Source: a virus. From it: DNA of 25,527 bases. The notes beneath the pieces are model-generated. The model saw only the letters and a list, made by a program, of their open reading frames with translations. It was not told where the DNA came from and made no database searches. Below are positions 15,937-24,274 of the stretch, in pieces. The translations under genes were made by a program, and so were the position numbers. Position 1 is the first letter of the stretch, and each line of letters starts with the position of its first letter. The DNA lies in the IMG/VR virus record IMGVR_UViG_3300025133_000549, positions 1-25,527 of that record. One strand, written 5' to 3'.

Positions 15937-17016
15937 ATGGCAAGAAAAAAATCACTATCGGAGGCAGTCTCCTCGGAAATTAGGTCAAAGTTTGATTTAA
16001 ATTCCTTTAAAGAGAAAAAAGGCTTCAACCAAAACATAAAGTTTAAAGACCAAGAATGGATACCTCTTTCAGAGGCATTTCAAAAAGTAACATCTGTTCC
16101 AGGTATTCCTATGGGTCAAATTTCTTTACTAAGAGGCCATTCAGATACAGGCAAAACCACAGCTTTACTAGAAGCTGCGGTTTCTGCCCAAAAACTAAAT
16201 GTATTACCTGTTTTTATTATTACTGAAATGAAATGGAATTGGGAATATGCAGAAAAGATGGGTTTGAAAGTTGAAAAGAAAATAGATGAAAATGGTGAAA
16301 TATCCAATTATTCTGGAAATTTCATTTATGTGGATAGAGAAACAATCCAAACAATCGAAGATGTTGCAGCTTTTATTTTAGATTTAATAGATGAACAAAA
16401 GAAAGATAATTTACCCTATGATCTATTATTTCTTTGGGATTCAATTGGATCAGTTCCTTGTGAAACGTCAATTAAATCAAATAAGAACAACAACGAATGG
16501 AATGCTGGCGCAATGTCCACTCAATTTGGAAATAATGTTAATCAAAAAATTACATTATCTCGAAAAGAAACCTCAAAATACACAAATACCTTGGTATGTA
16601 TTAACAAGGTTTGGACCTTGAAAGCAGAATCTCCTATGGGTAAACCTAAACTCATGAATAAGGGGGGATATACAATGTGGTTTGATGCTACCTTCATAGT
16701 AACCTTTGGTAATATTATGTCGGCAGGTACATCAAAGATTAAAGCCATCAAGGATGGTAAACAAGTAGAGTTCGCCAAAAGAACCAACGTTCAAATTGAT
16801 AAGAACCACATAAATGGTGTGGCTACACGTGGGAGGATTGTAATGACAGCTCATGGTTTTATTGAAGACGATGATAAAGCATTAAAGAAGTATAAGAAAG
16901 ACCATCAACAAGAATGGAAAGAGATTTTAGGTGGAAGTAATTTTGAATTAATTGAGGAAGAAGAAGAAGTTACAGTTTCTGAAACAACTACTTCAACTCC
17001 TACAGAACCTAATTAA
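15937..17016 (+). CDS. uvsX: UvsX/RecA-like recombinase
   Basis: This 359-aa ATPase catalyses strand exchange and recombination-dependent replication. The Walker A motif is GHSDTGKT (67-74) and Walker B is LLFLWDS with Asp168. MKWNWEYAEKMGL and the segment NNEWNAGAMSTQFGNNVNQK are typical of T4-like UvsX. The end is acidic (EEEEEVT), as in UvsX. It begins 14 nt after the SSB gene and ends 2 nt before the nuclease gene, consistent with one operon with the helicase and nuclease genes. Confidence 0.93.
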   Translation: MARKKSLSEAVSSEIRSKFDLNSFKEKKGFNQNIKFKDQEWIPLSEAFQKVTSVPGIPMGQISLLRGHSDTGKTTALLEAAVSAQKLNVLPVFIITEMKWNWEYAEKMGLKVEKKIDENGEISNYSGNFIYVDRETIQTIEDVAAFILDLIDEQKKDNLPYDLLFLWDSIGSVPCETSIKSNKNNNEWNAGAMSTQFGNNVNQKITLSRKETSKYTNTLVCINKVWTLKAESPMGKPKLMNKGGYTMWFDATFIVTFGNIMSAGTSKIKAIKDGKQVEFAKRTNVQIDKNHINGVATRGRIVMTAHGFIEDDDKALKKYKKDHQQEWKEILGGSNFELIEEEEEVTVSETTTSTPTEPN

Positions 17017-17018
17017 GT

Positions 17019-18047
17019 ATGAGTAAAAACCTTTTAAGTATTCTTGATAACGTATCACAGGATACTAACCCAACCCCCCAAAATGATAGGTATCTTATAA
17101 TAGATGGACTAAATTTGTTCTTTCGGAATTTTGCTATGTTAAACATGGTTAATTCAAAAGGAACTCATATTGGGGGTTTGGGGGGTTTTCTAAGGTCATT
17201 AGGGGCTTTAATCCGTCAAATTAATCCTACTGAAGTTTATGTAGTTTTTGATGGTCCGGGTTCTTCTATGGCTAGAAAAAACATAAACCCTAAATACAAG
17301 GCAAATAGAAATATTACTAGAATCACTAATTGGGAAGTATTTGATGATTTAGGGGAAGAACATGACTCCAAAATTGATCAAATAATTAGATTAATTTCTT
17401 ATGTAAAAACACTCCCAGTTACTCTATTGAGTTTGGAAAAAACTGAAGCCGATGATATTATTGCTCATTTAAGTAAAATATTATCTAAAAAGAAAAATAG
17501 TCAAACTTTTATAGTATCTAGTGATCAAGATTTTTTACAATTAGTTACAGATAATATTATAGTTTATCGTCCTATTGAAAAAGTTTATTATACTAAGGAT
17601 AAAGTTGAGGAAAAATTTAAAATCCTTAAAGATAATTTCCTAATATATAAAACTTTAATGGGAGACAGTTCTGATAACATTCCTGGTGTAAAAGGTTTGG
17701 GAATTAAAAAATTGTTTAGTAAATTTCCGGAAATAAAAGATACTCCACTAACATTAGATTCAATTGTTAATATTTGTGAGGGTAAATTTAAAAATCACAT
17801 CATTTATACTCGAGTGTTAGATAGTTTAAATGAATTAAAAAATAGTTATAAGATAATGGATTTATCTAATCCTATGTTAAGTAAAGATGACAAGGAATAT
17901 ATTGAATCTGCAGTTTCAAATAAAAAATTAGTATTTCTACCAGACCAATTCCAATCCTTATATGATGAGGATGAATTAGGGGGAATGATAAGAAATACTA
18001 GGTTATGGTTAAATGATATTTTCAAAGTTTTCAAAAAAGATAATTAA
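17019..18047 (+). CDS. rnh: 5'-3' exonuclease/flap endonuclease (T4 RNase H-like)
   Basis: This 342-aa nuclease removes RNA primers and flaps from lagging-strand fragments. Acidic metal ligands are all visible: Asp29 in LIIDGLNLFFR, Asp78 in VVFDGPGSS, EADD (143-146), SSDQDF (Asp169 and Asp171) and GDSSDNIPGVKGLG (Asp216, Asp219), the last being the helix-three-turn-helix region. The length is close to T4 RNase H (305 aa). The stop overlaps the helicase start (TAATGA, base 18047 shared), so the two are coupled. No ribosome binding site is evident; the gene starts 2 nt after the uvsX stop. Confidence 0.92.
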   Translation: MSKNLLSILDNVSQDTNPTPQNDRYLIIDGLNLFFRNFAMLNMVNSKGTHIGGLGGFLRSLGALIRQINPTEVYVVFDGPGSSMARKNINPKYKANRNITRITNWEVFDDLGEEHDSKIDQIIRLISYVKTLPVTLLSLEKTEADDIIAHLSKILSKKKNSQTFIVSSDQDFLQLVTDNIIVYRPIEKVYYTKDKVEEKFKILKDNFLIYKTLMGDSSDNIPGVKGLGIKKLFSKFPEIKDTPLTLDSIVNICEGKFKNHIIYTRVLDSLNELKNSYKIMDLSNPMLSKDDKEYIESAVSNKKLVFLPDQFQSLYDEDELGGMIRNTRLWLNDIFKVFKKDN

Positions 18048-19411
18048 TGACATTAGCATCAATTGATTCATATGGGCATGGCTTTCAAGTGAAAGTCATT
18101 TCTTCACTTCTTACACATAAAGTCTTCCTACAAAATATTTTTGATATATTAAATGAGGAGGATTTTCAAAACCAAGCACATAGATGGATTATAAAAGAAA
18201 TCCTTAAATATTACGATAAATATCATTGTAATGTTTCAATGGATGTGTTAAAGGTTGAATTACAAAAAGTTGAAAATGAGGTTTTAAAAGTTTCAATTAA
18301 AGAACAACTTAAAAATGCTTATAAAGCCTCTAATGAGGATATGGAATATGTTCAAGAAGAATTTTCTAACTTCCTAAAAAACCAACAATTAAAAAAAGCA
18401 TTACTCCAATCAGTAGATCTCCTGAAAGAAGGAGATTATGATTCTATAAAGGGTTTAATGGATGCTGCTATGAAAGCAGGTTCAGAAAAAAATATAGGTC
18501 ATGAATATCTTAAAGATGTAGAATCCAGATTTAGGGAAGATTTTAGAAGTCCAATTGCCACACCTTGGAAAGCAATTAATGATATATGTCAGGGGGGATT
18601 AGGTAAAGGGGATTTTGGTTTGTTCTTTGGAAGTCCTGGAGGAGGAAAAAGTTGGTTATTAGTAGCTCTTGGTGCTTTTGCTGCTAAAATGGGTTATAAT
18701 GTTCTTCACTATACATTAGAATTAGGAGAAGAATATGTTGGTAGAAGATATGATGCATTCTTTACTGGTATTGATGTTGATAAAATCCAAAACCATAGAC
18801 CTGAAGTAGAAAAAATAATGGGAGAATTGGAGGGGCAAGTTATTATAAAAGAATTTGCAATAGGTAAAGCATCCCTCCAGTCACTAGATTCACATCATCG
18901 TAAAACAAAAGATTTGGGGTTTGACCCTGATTTAATTATTATTGATTATGTGGATTTGTTAAGGACTAAGAGAAAATATAATGAAAGAAAAGATGAAATT
19001 GATGATAATTATAGAGCAACAAAAGGTTGGGCTAAGGAATTAGATCTTCCTATATGGTCAGTTTCACAAGTTAATAGAGCAGGAGCAAAAGATGATATTG
19101 TGGAAGGTGATAAAGCAGCGGGTTCATATGATAAAATGATGATTGCGGATTTAAGTATTTCATTATCCCGAAAAAGAAAAGACAAAGTTGAAGGTACAGG
19201 TAGATTCCATGTCATGAAAAATAGATATGGGGGTGATGGTATGACTTATGGTGTACAAGCTAATACGGCAACTGGATGTTTTGTTGTTGAGGAAGAAGAA
19301 TGGGATGAAGGTGATTATATCCAACCTAGTAATGATCCCTTTTCAAATAGTAGGTTTGATGATTTTGACAAGGGAATGTTGAAAAAAGAGTTCTTCTCAG
19401 TGAAAGGATAA
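18047..19411 (+). CDS. 41: Replicative DNA helicase (DnaB/T4 gp41-like)
   Basis: This 454-aa protein is a hexameric replicative helicase. The N-terminal helical domain (1-140) is followed by the RecA-like motor: Walker A GSPGGGKS (195-202) and Walker B LIIIDYVDLL with Asp300. Typical gp41/DnaB elements are HYTLELGEEYVGRRYDA, PIWSVSQVNRAG and the GRFHVMKNRYGGDGM end. It would unwind the phage fork and normally works with a primase, which is not seen in this window. The start shares a base with the nuclease stop. Confidence 0.93.
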   Translation: MTLASIDSYGHGFQVKVISSLLTHKVFLQNIFDILNEEDFQNQAHRWIIKEILKYYDKYHCNVSMDVLKVELQKVENEVLKVSIKEQLKNAYKASNEDMEYVQEEFSNFLKNQQLKKALLQSVDLLKEGDYDSIKGLMDAAMKAGSEKNIGHEYLKDVESRFREDFRSPIATPWKAINDICQGGLGKGDFGLFFGSPGGGKSWLLVALGAFAAKMGYNVLHYTLELGEEYVGRRYDAFFTGIDVDKIQNHRPEVEKIMGELEGQVIIKEFAIGKASLQSLDSHHRKTKDLGFDPDLIIIDYVDLLRTKRKYNERKDEIDDNYRATKGWAKELDLPIWSVSQVNRAGAKDDIVEGDKAAGSYDKMMIADLSISLSRKRKDKVEGTGRFHVMKNRYGGDGMTYGVQANTATGCFVVEEEEWDEGDYIQPSNDPFSNSRFDDFDKGMLKKEFFSVKG

Positions 19412-19475
19412 TATTTATTATCACATCTCCCCTAATAAAGGTTTTTATATTTTTAACACTTATTAAATTTAACTA

Positions 19476-21329
19476 ATGGATATATCCCAAGAAATCCTAT
19501 CACAAATTACAACTTATAACAAATATGCCAAATATTTACCTTCTATTCAACGAAGAGAAACTTGGGAAGAAATTGTTTTTAGAAATAAAAAAATGAACTC
19601 TGACAATTTTCCTAAATTACAGGAAAAATTAGATTGGGCTTATCAATATGTTTATGAAAAAAAGACTCTTCCATCTATGAGGAGTCTCCAATTCGCTGGA
19701 AAACCAATTGAAATAAATAATGCACGAATATTTAATTGTGCCTATCTACCAATTAATGATTGGAGAGCATTTAATGAAGTAATGTTTTTATTACTTTCAG
19801 GATGTGGGGTAGGATACTCTGTTCAAAATCATCATATAGATAGTTTACCTGAAATTCGTATCCCAACCAAAACTAGAAGATTTTTAGTAGGAGACAGTAT
19901 TGAAGGATGGGCTGATGCTGTTAAAGTATTGATGAAATCTTATTTTGGGATTTCCAATTCAAGGCCCAATTTTGATTTTAGAGATATTAGACCTAAGGGA
20001 GCAGAACTCATTACAGTAGGAGGTAAAGCACCAGGACCAGAACCTTTGAAAGAATGTTTATTCCAAATCCAAAAAATATTAGATAGAAAAGAAAATGGAG
20101 ATCAATTAACCCCATTGGAAGTAAATGATATAATTTGCCATATTGCAGATGCTGTATTATCCGGAGGTATTAGACGAGCAGCTTTAATTTGTTTGTTTGA
20201 TTTGGATGATGAAGAAATGTTAACGTGTAAGTATGGGAATTGGTGGGAATTAAATCCACAAAGGGGAAGAGCAAATAATTCTGCAGTTGCCATTAGATCA
20301 AAAATTACTAAATCAAGATTCTTTGAATTGTGGGGGAAGGTTTGTGGGAGTGGAACAGGTGATCCTGCTGTATATTTCTCAAATGATAAAGATTGGGGTT
20401 GTAATCCCTGTTGTGAAATTGGATTAAAACCCTTCCAATTCTGTAATTTAACAGAAGTAAATGTTTCAAACATTACATCACAAGAGGATCTAAATGAAAG
20501 AGTAAAAGCAGCATCCTTTTTAGGAACATTACAGGCAAGTTATACTAATTTCCATTACTTAAGAGAAATATGGAAAAGAACTACTGAAAAAGATGCACTT
20601 ATTGGTGTGGGAATGACAGGGATAGGAAGTGGAACTATATTAAATTATAATCTTAAAGAAGCAGCTAAGATTGCAGTTGAAATGAATATTTGGACTGCCG
20701 AACAAATAGGAATTAACCCTGCATCACGTGTAACAACTGTTAAACCTTCAGGTACCAGTTCACTTGTATTAGGCACATCTTCAGGTATTCATGCTTGGCA
20801 TAATGATTATTATATTCGAAGAATGAGAATTGGTAAAAATGAACCATTATATCAATACCTATCTATTTTCCATCCTGAATTAGTTGAAGATGATTTCTTC
20901 AAACCCCAAATCCAAGCAATCATATCTGTACCCCAAAAATCACCTTCAGGAGCAATTTACAGAAGTGAAAGTGTAATGGATTTACTTGAAAGAACCAATA
21001 AATTTAATATAGAATGGGTTAAAGCAGGCCATGTAAAAGGGGCTAATACTAATAATGTTTCAACAACAGTATCAGTTAAACCTAATGAATGGGAAGAAGT
21101 TGGTAATTGGATGTGGGAGAATAAAGAAAATTTTAATGGGTTAGCAGTATTTCCATATGATAATGGAACCCATGTACAAGCACCATTTGAGGATATAACT
21201 GAAGAAAAATATGAAGAAATGGTTTCCCATTTACATGCTATTGATTTAACTAAAGTGGTGGAAGAAGGTGATAATACTTCGTTAAGAGAAGAACTTGCAT
21301 GTTTTGGTTCAAGTTGTACTATTACTTGA
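19476..21329 (+). CDS. nrdJ: Class II (B12-dependent) ribonucleoside-triphosphate reductase
   Basis: This 617-aa enzyme makes deoxyribonucleotides using adenosylcobalamin. NPCCEIGL gives Asn310, Cys312 and Glu314, the thiyl-radical triad of monomeric class II reductase (N406/C408/E410 in Lactobacillus leichmannii). Cys323 lies 11 residues after Cys312, the spacing of C419 in that enzyme, and Cys88 (IFNCAYLPI) fits C119. The C-terminal pair Cys609 and Cys614 would be the reducing shuttle. It is shorter than the 739-aa model enzyme. No second subunit or activase is seen. It lies after the replication block with a 64-nt AT-rich gap and probably shares its timing. Confidence 0.92.
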   Translation: MDISQEILSQITTYNKYAKYLPSIQRRETWEEIVFRNKKMNSDNFPKLQEKLDWAYQYVYEKKTLPSMRSLQFAGKPIEINNARIFNCAYLPINDWRAFNEVMFLLLSGCGVGYSVQNHHIDSLPEIRIPTKTRRFLVGDSIEGWADAVKVLMKSYFGISNSRPNFDFRDIRPKGAELITVGGKAPGPEPLKECLFQIQKILDRKENGDQLTPLEVNDIICHIADAVLSGGIRRAALICLFDLDDEEMLTCKYGNWWELNPQRGRANNSAVAIRSKITKSRFFELWGKVCGSGTGDPAVYFSNDKDWGCNPCCEIGLKPFQFCNLTEVNVSNITSQEDLNERVKAASFLGTLQASYTNFHYLREIWKRTTEKDALIGVGMTGIGSGTILNYNLKEAAKIAVEMNIWTAEQIGINPASRVTTVKPSGTSSLVLGTSSGIHAWHNDYYIRRMRIGKNEPLYQYLSIFHPELVEDDFFKPQIQAIISVPQKSPSGAIYRSESVMDLLERTNKFNIEWVKAGHVKGANTNNVSTTVSVKPNEWEEVGNWMWENKENFNGLAVFPYDNGTHVQAPFEDITEEKYEEMVSHLHAIDLTKVVEEGDNTSLREELACFGSSCTIT

Positions 21330-21330
21330 T

Positions 21331-21345
21331 ATATTTATAACAAAA
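21331..21345 (+). promoter_or_regulatory. Candidate late promoter before small-gene/lysis cluster
   Basis: ATATTTATAACAAAA, the shared motif, starts 1 nt after the reductase stop and ends 6 nt before the ATG at 21352, close to the spacing at 4335 and 7037. Confidence 0.5.
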
Positions 21346-21351
21346 TACTCA

Positions 21352-21645
21352 ATGGCCCAATACAAAATTCTAAAATTAGAAGATGGTAAGAAATTAATTG
21401 TTACCTTTGAAGACTTTGCAAAATTGGATAAAGGGCATGATATTAAAGGTATTGATCCTACTACTGGGGGTTCTGTACCTATCCCATATTCTAGTGGGTG
21501 GAAAAAATATTATACTACATCCCAAAACGAAAATATAATGAAAAAAAGCGAATTAAGGGAAATAATTAAGGAAGAAATTCAAAACTTCAAAGAATGCAAG
21601 AAACAGTCCAAGACCATAATGGAAAAATATCTTCCAAACGAGTAA
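21352..21645 (+). CDS. Small protein with internal MKKSELR module
   Basis: The 97-aa reading frame starts MAQYKILKLEDGKKLIVTFE after the late-type motif; I prefer this ATG to the upstream one at 21295, which lies inside the reductase gene. Residues about 63-76 are MKKSELREIIKEEI, the same module that begins the proteins at 2906 and 21821. The ATG of the module is kept at 21538 and could itself start a 35-aa product. The gene thus either carries the module fused to a small N-terminal domain or encodes two nested products. Its end overlaps the next gene by 52 nt. No function is known. Confidence 0.7.
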   Translation: MAQYKILKLEDGKKLIVTFEDFAKLDKGHDIKGIDPTTGGSVPIPYSSGWKKYYTTSQNENIMKKSELREIIKEEIQNFKECKKQSKTIMEKYLPNE

Positions 21646-21824
21646 TAACCTTTATTAGCTTTTTTCTAATAGTGATGGGGTATGTTGGAAATATGTTTTG
21701 GGGCCTTACAGTAGAAGAATTTATGTATGATGCCCTTTCCTATATTACTATTGGAGGTATATTTGGTGTGGCTGCTGAGAAATTTACAAAATCTACAACA
21801 ATAAATAGAAGAGGAACAAAATGA
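21594..21824 (+). CDS. Probable holin, two membrane segments
   Basis: This 76-aa protein has two hydrophobic segments, about residues 17-38 (VITFISFFLIVMGYVGNMFW) and 44-62 (YDALSYITIGGIFGVA), a short polar N-terminus and a basic C-terminus (NRRGTK). This is the layout of small phage holins, which make holes in the inner membrane at lysis. The only usable ATG lies 51 nt inside the previous gene in another frame. The stop shares bases with the next start (ATGA). Holin is inferred from topology, size and the late-type motif of the cluster; a membrane protein of other function is possible. No separate free endolysin is seen nearby. Confidence 0.6.
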   Translation: MQETVQDHNGKISSKRVITFISFFLIVMGYVGNMFWGLTVEEFMYDALSYITIGGIFGVAAEKFTKSTTINRRGTK

Positions 21825-22102
21825 AAAAATCACAATTAAGACAATTAATAAGAGAAGAATTACAAAATGAAGGTTTGTTTGGTAATTCATCTGAAAAAGA
21901 AAATAAAAGAATACAAAAAGCTCTAGATAGATGGGTTACTTATTGTATGGATGAAGGGGATAGTGAAGCAGATATCCTAAGTGTAGGACAAGAATATCTC
22001 CAAGATTCTATTGATGTTTATTTAGGAGGAAAAATTGATGATAATGAATTAGAAGATAAATGGAATAAATATGTAGAAGATAACCCTGATTTCCCTAATT
22101 AA
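21821..22102 (+). CDS. Small acidic protein with MKKSQLR module
   Basis: This 93-aa acidic protein begins MKKSQLRQLIREELQNE, the third copy of the module seen at 2906 and 21538. The remainder is helical and acidic (KALDRWVTYCMDEGDSEAD, then EDKWNKYVEDN). It overlaps the holin gene by 4 nt and the next membrane protein gene by one base (TAATG), so all three are coupled. The function is unknown; the shared N-terminus suggests a common targeting or assembly signal. Confidence 0.8.
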   Translation: MKKSQLRQLIREELQNEGLFGNSSEKENKRIQKALDRWVTYCMDEGDSEADILSVGQEYLQDSIDVYLGGKIDDNELEDKWNKYVEDNPDFPN

Positions 22103-23178
22103 TGCTTTCTTTTATTAAGAAAACATTCTTTCCATCCATCATCCTGCTATCTGCTTTAGCAATTTCCATATCAGCAGCAACAATATCAGTAGTTGGATTA
22201 TCAAAATTATTTGCAGGAGCAGCATTAACTGTTATTGTGATGATGGCTACTTTGGAAGTCTCCAAATTGGTTGTTGCAAGTTTACTTCATCAATATTGGA
22301 ATAAACTAAATTTTCTCCTAAAAACCTACCTTTCATCTGCTGTTATAGTTTTAATGATTATAACTTCTATGGGTATATATGGGTTTTTATCTGGAGCATA
22401 CCAACAGACGTCAAATGTAGCTTCTATCGCAGATAAACGCGTAGCAATTTATGAAAACCAAATGGATTCATATGAGTCAAGCAAACAATTTAAACTAACC
22501 CAATTATCCCAATACCAATCCTCTATAACAGACCTAAATGAAGCATTAGGAAATAATACTATCCAATACACAAATAAAGAGGGCCAATTAATAACAACCC
22601 AATCATCAAATCAAAGAAAAGCAGTTCAAAAACAGTTAGATTTAGCTTATGATAATATTCAAAAGACTACTTCTGAAGTAAGTAAATTGGATTCTACTTT
22701 ATTAGCATTGGAAAATAAAGTATTTGAAATTAGAGTAGAATCTGATGCAACTAATGAATTAGGACCATTACTATATTTATCCTCTGTTACAGGGTATCCT
22801 ATGGATAAAATTGTTAATATTTTATTAATAATAATTGTATCTGTGTTTGACCCATTAGCTGTTACTCTAATATTAGCTGCTAATTTTGCGTTTGCCCAGG
22901 CTTTTAAAAAAAAACCTAAAGAAGATGAGATGTGTAGAGAAGAAGATTTAACTAAAGAAGCAATGGTATTAGCAGAACCTGTATGGGAAAGAGATGATGA
23001 TTTCCCCCCACCAAACAAAAATCTAATAAAAGCTGCTAAATCCTATCAAGAAGAAATAGAAAAACTAGAAAAATCAATAAAATCAACACAAAACATGCCT
23101 AACATTTCAGATTGGGGTAGAAGAAAAAAACTTAACCAACTACATTCTGAATTAGAAGCCTTAAAGAAAAAACAATAA
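22102..23178 (+). CDS. Membrane protein with central coiled coil
   Basis: This 358-aa protein has three N-terminal membrane segments (about 11-33, 37-62 and 76-98), a long polar helical region (105-215, YENQMDSYESSKQFKLTQLS and QRKAVQKQLDLAYDN) that looks like a coiled coil, a fourth membrane segment (about 236-266) and a charged C-terminal tail with a second coiled coil (EEIEKLEKSIKS). The layout resembles membrane proteins of the DUF4407 type, but I did not verify membership. It is coupled to the upstream small gene and follows the holin candidate. A role in lysis, superinfection exclusion or envelope remodelling can only be guessed from place and topology. Confidence 0.7.
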   Translation: MLSFIKKTFFPSIILLSALAISISAATISVVGLSKLFAGAALTVIVMMATLEVSKLVVASLLHQYWNKLNFLLKTYLSSAVIVLMIITSMGIYGFLSGAYQQTSNVASIADKRVAIYENQMDSYESSKQFKLTQLSQYQSSITDLNEALGNNTIQYTNKEGQLITTQSSNQRKAVQKQLDLAYDNIQKTTSEVSKLDSTLLALENKVFEIRVESDATNELGPLLYLSSVTGYPMDKIVNILLIIIVSVFDPLAVTLILAANFAFAQAFKKKPKEDEMCREEDLTKEAMVLAEPVWERDDDFPPPNKNLIKAAKSYQEEIEKLEKSIKSTQNMPNISDWGRRKKLNQLHSELEALKKKQ

Positions 23179-23182
23179 AAGG

Positions 23183-23214
23183 TTGGTTTAGTCAATAAGG
23201 GTTCGTATCTTTAC
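23183..23214 (+). promoter_or_regulatory. Bacteroidetes-type promoter of the dpdA-queC cluster
   Basis: TTGGTTTAG (23183-23191) and TATCTTTAC (23206-23214) are separated by 14 nt, as in the promoters before 2906 and 13295. The -7 region GGGTTCGTATCTTTACA and the start AAATAAGTTTTATG nearly copy the one before the polymerase. It gives dpdA a short A/T-rich leader. Confidence 0.8.
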
Positions 23215-23228
23215 ATCAAATAAGTTTT

Positions 23229-24011
23229 ATGAAAATAAGTCATGAAGTGCCTCTAAGTTTATTAGAGAAGAGTCGTGAATTCAACGATTATGATTTTTGT
23301 TTACCTCACTTAATGGATGAAAATCCTACCTACCGAGATTTCTTTTTAGAATCTAAAAGATTAGGACGATATATTGTTATGGATAACTCCTTACATGAAT
23401 TAGGAGAAGCATATGATCATAAACGTCTTCTATATTGGGTAAATGAATTACTCCCAAATGAATTTGTTGTTCCTGATGTATGGGCTGATTTTAATCAATC
23501 CCTAAGAAATGCAAAACAATGGATTGCAATGGATTTTCCTGAAGAAGTAACAAGAATGGCTGTAGTACAAGCAGGTTCTATGGGGCAAGCAGCTAGTTGT
23601 GCCCAAATCTACCAAGATATGGGTTATCAAAAAATTGCATTTACCTATGGTTTACCCTATTATGAAAGGGAATATGCAACAAATACTCAAGATACGGCAA
23701 GAGTATTTGGTAGAGTAGCAACTATCCAAGAATGTTATCATTCCGGAGTATTAACTGATACTAATCGAGTACATTTATTAGGTTGTTCAATGCCCTTTGA
23801 ATTTGGTTTATATTCAAATTTCAAATGTATTGAAAGTATAGATACTTCAAACCCCGTTATGGCAACTTTAGATGGAACTAAATATTCAATTGAAGGTACT
23901 CACCCAAAACCCAAATCAAATATGAATGAACATTTTGAAAAGCCAATAGATGATATTAACTTGGAATTATTAGAACATAACGTAAATATTTTTAAAAAAA
24001 TAACAGAATGA
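23229..24011 (+). CDS. dpdA: DpdA-like DNA 7-deazaguanine transglycosylase (TGT superfamily)
   Basis: This 260-aa protein shows the tRNA-guanine transglycosylase barrel in reduced form. MDNSLHELGE puts Asp52 where TGT has its base-binding Asp; FVVPDVWAD follows; AVVQAGSMGQ matches the TGT 'VQGG' loop; VHLLGCSMPF matches the substrate loop; and SIDTSNPV puts Asp205 at the nucleophile position. The TGT zinc site (CxCxxC) is absent. In phages such proteins (DpdA) exchange guanine in DNA for a 7-deazaguanine such as preQ0. A queC-like gene follows two genes downstream. It overlaps the next gene by 4 nt (ATGA). DNA, not tRNA, as substrate is inferred from phage context and shortness. Confidence 0.8.
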   Translation: MKISHEVPLSLLEKSREFNDYDFCLPHLMDENPTYRDFFLESKRLGRYIVMDNSLHELGEAYDHKRLLYWVNELLPNEFVVPDVWADFNQSLRNAKQWIAMDFPEEVTRMAVVQAGSMGQAASCAQIYQDMGYQKIAFTYGLPYYEREYATNTQDTARVFGRVATIQECYHSGVLTDTNRVHLLGCSMPFEFGLYSNFKCIESIDTSNPVMATLDGTKYSIEGTHPKPKSNMNEHFEKPIDDINLELLEHNVNIFKKITE

Positions 24012-24241
24012 GTGATTTTAAACAATACAGAAGAAAAGAAACAGCAGAACTAGCTGTAATTGATATTACACAAGATACGGCTACAACATTGGAATATGCT
24101 GGGGTGTCAATATCACAAGCAGATTTAGACAACGGTTCTCCTAAAGAAGGGGACATGCTTGCTAGAAATCCTAAAAATCACAATGATAAGTGGTTGGTAG
24201 CTAAAGCATATTTTGAAGATAATTTTGAGCCTGTAATATGA
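24008..24241 (+). CDS. Small conserved phage protein
   Basis: This 77-aa protein begins MSDFKQYRRKETAEL and contains SPKEGDMLARNPKNHNDKWL. This second block is conserved in a family of small phage and bacterial proteins that I recognise by sight but for which I know no function. It overlaps the dpdA end by 4 nt, so it is coupled to it, and the queC-like gene follows after 80 nt. It may bind DNA or a nucleoside intermediate, but nothing in the sequence shows this. Confidence 0.75.
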   Translation: MSDFKQYRRKETAELAVIDITQDTATTLEYAGVSISQADLDNGSPKEGDMLARNPKNHNDKWLVAKAYFEDNFEPVI

Positions 24242-24274
24242 ACTTATATAGTAAAAATGTTTTAATTATAAAAA

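Noticed and set aside
19414-19439. Inverted repeat TTTATTA/TAATAAA after the helicase gene, followed by T-rich DNA
   Set aside because: Seven A-T pairs around a 12-nt loop are too weak for an intrinsic terminator, and such repeats are expected by chance in AT-rich spacers.
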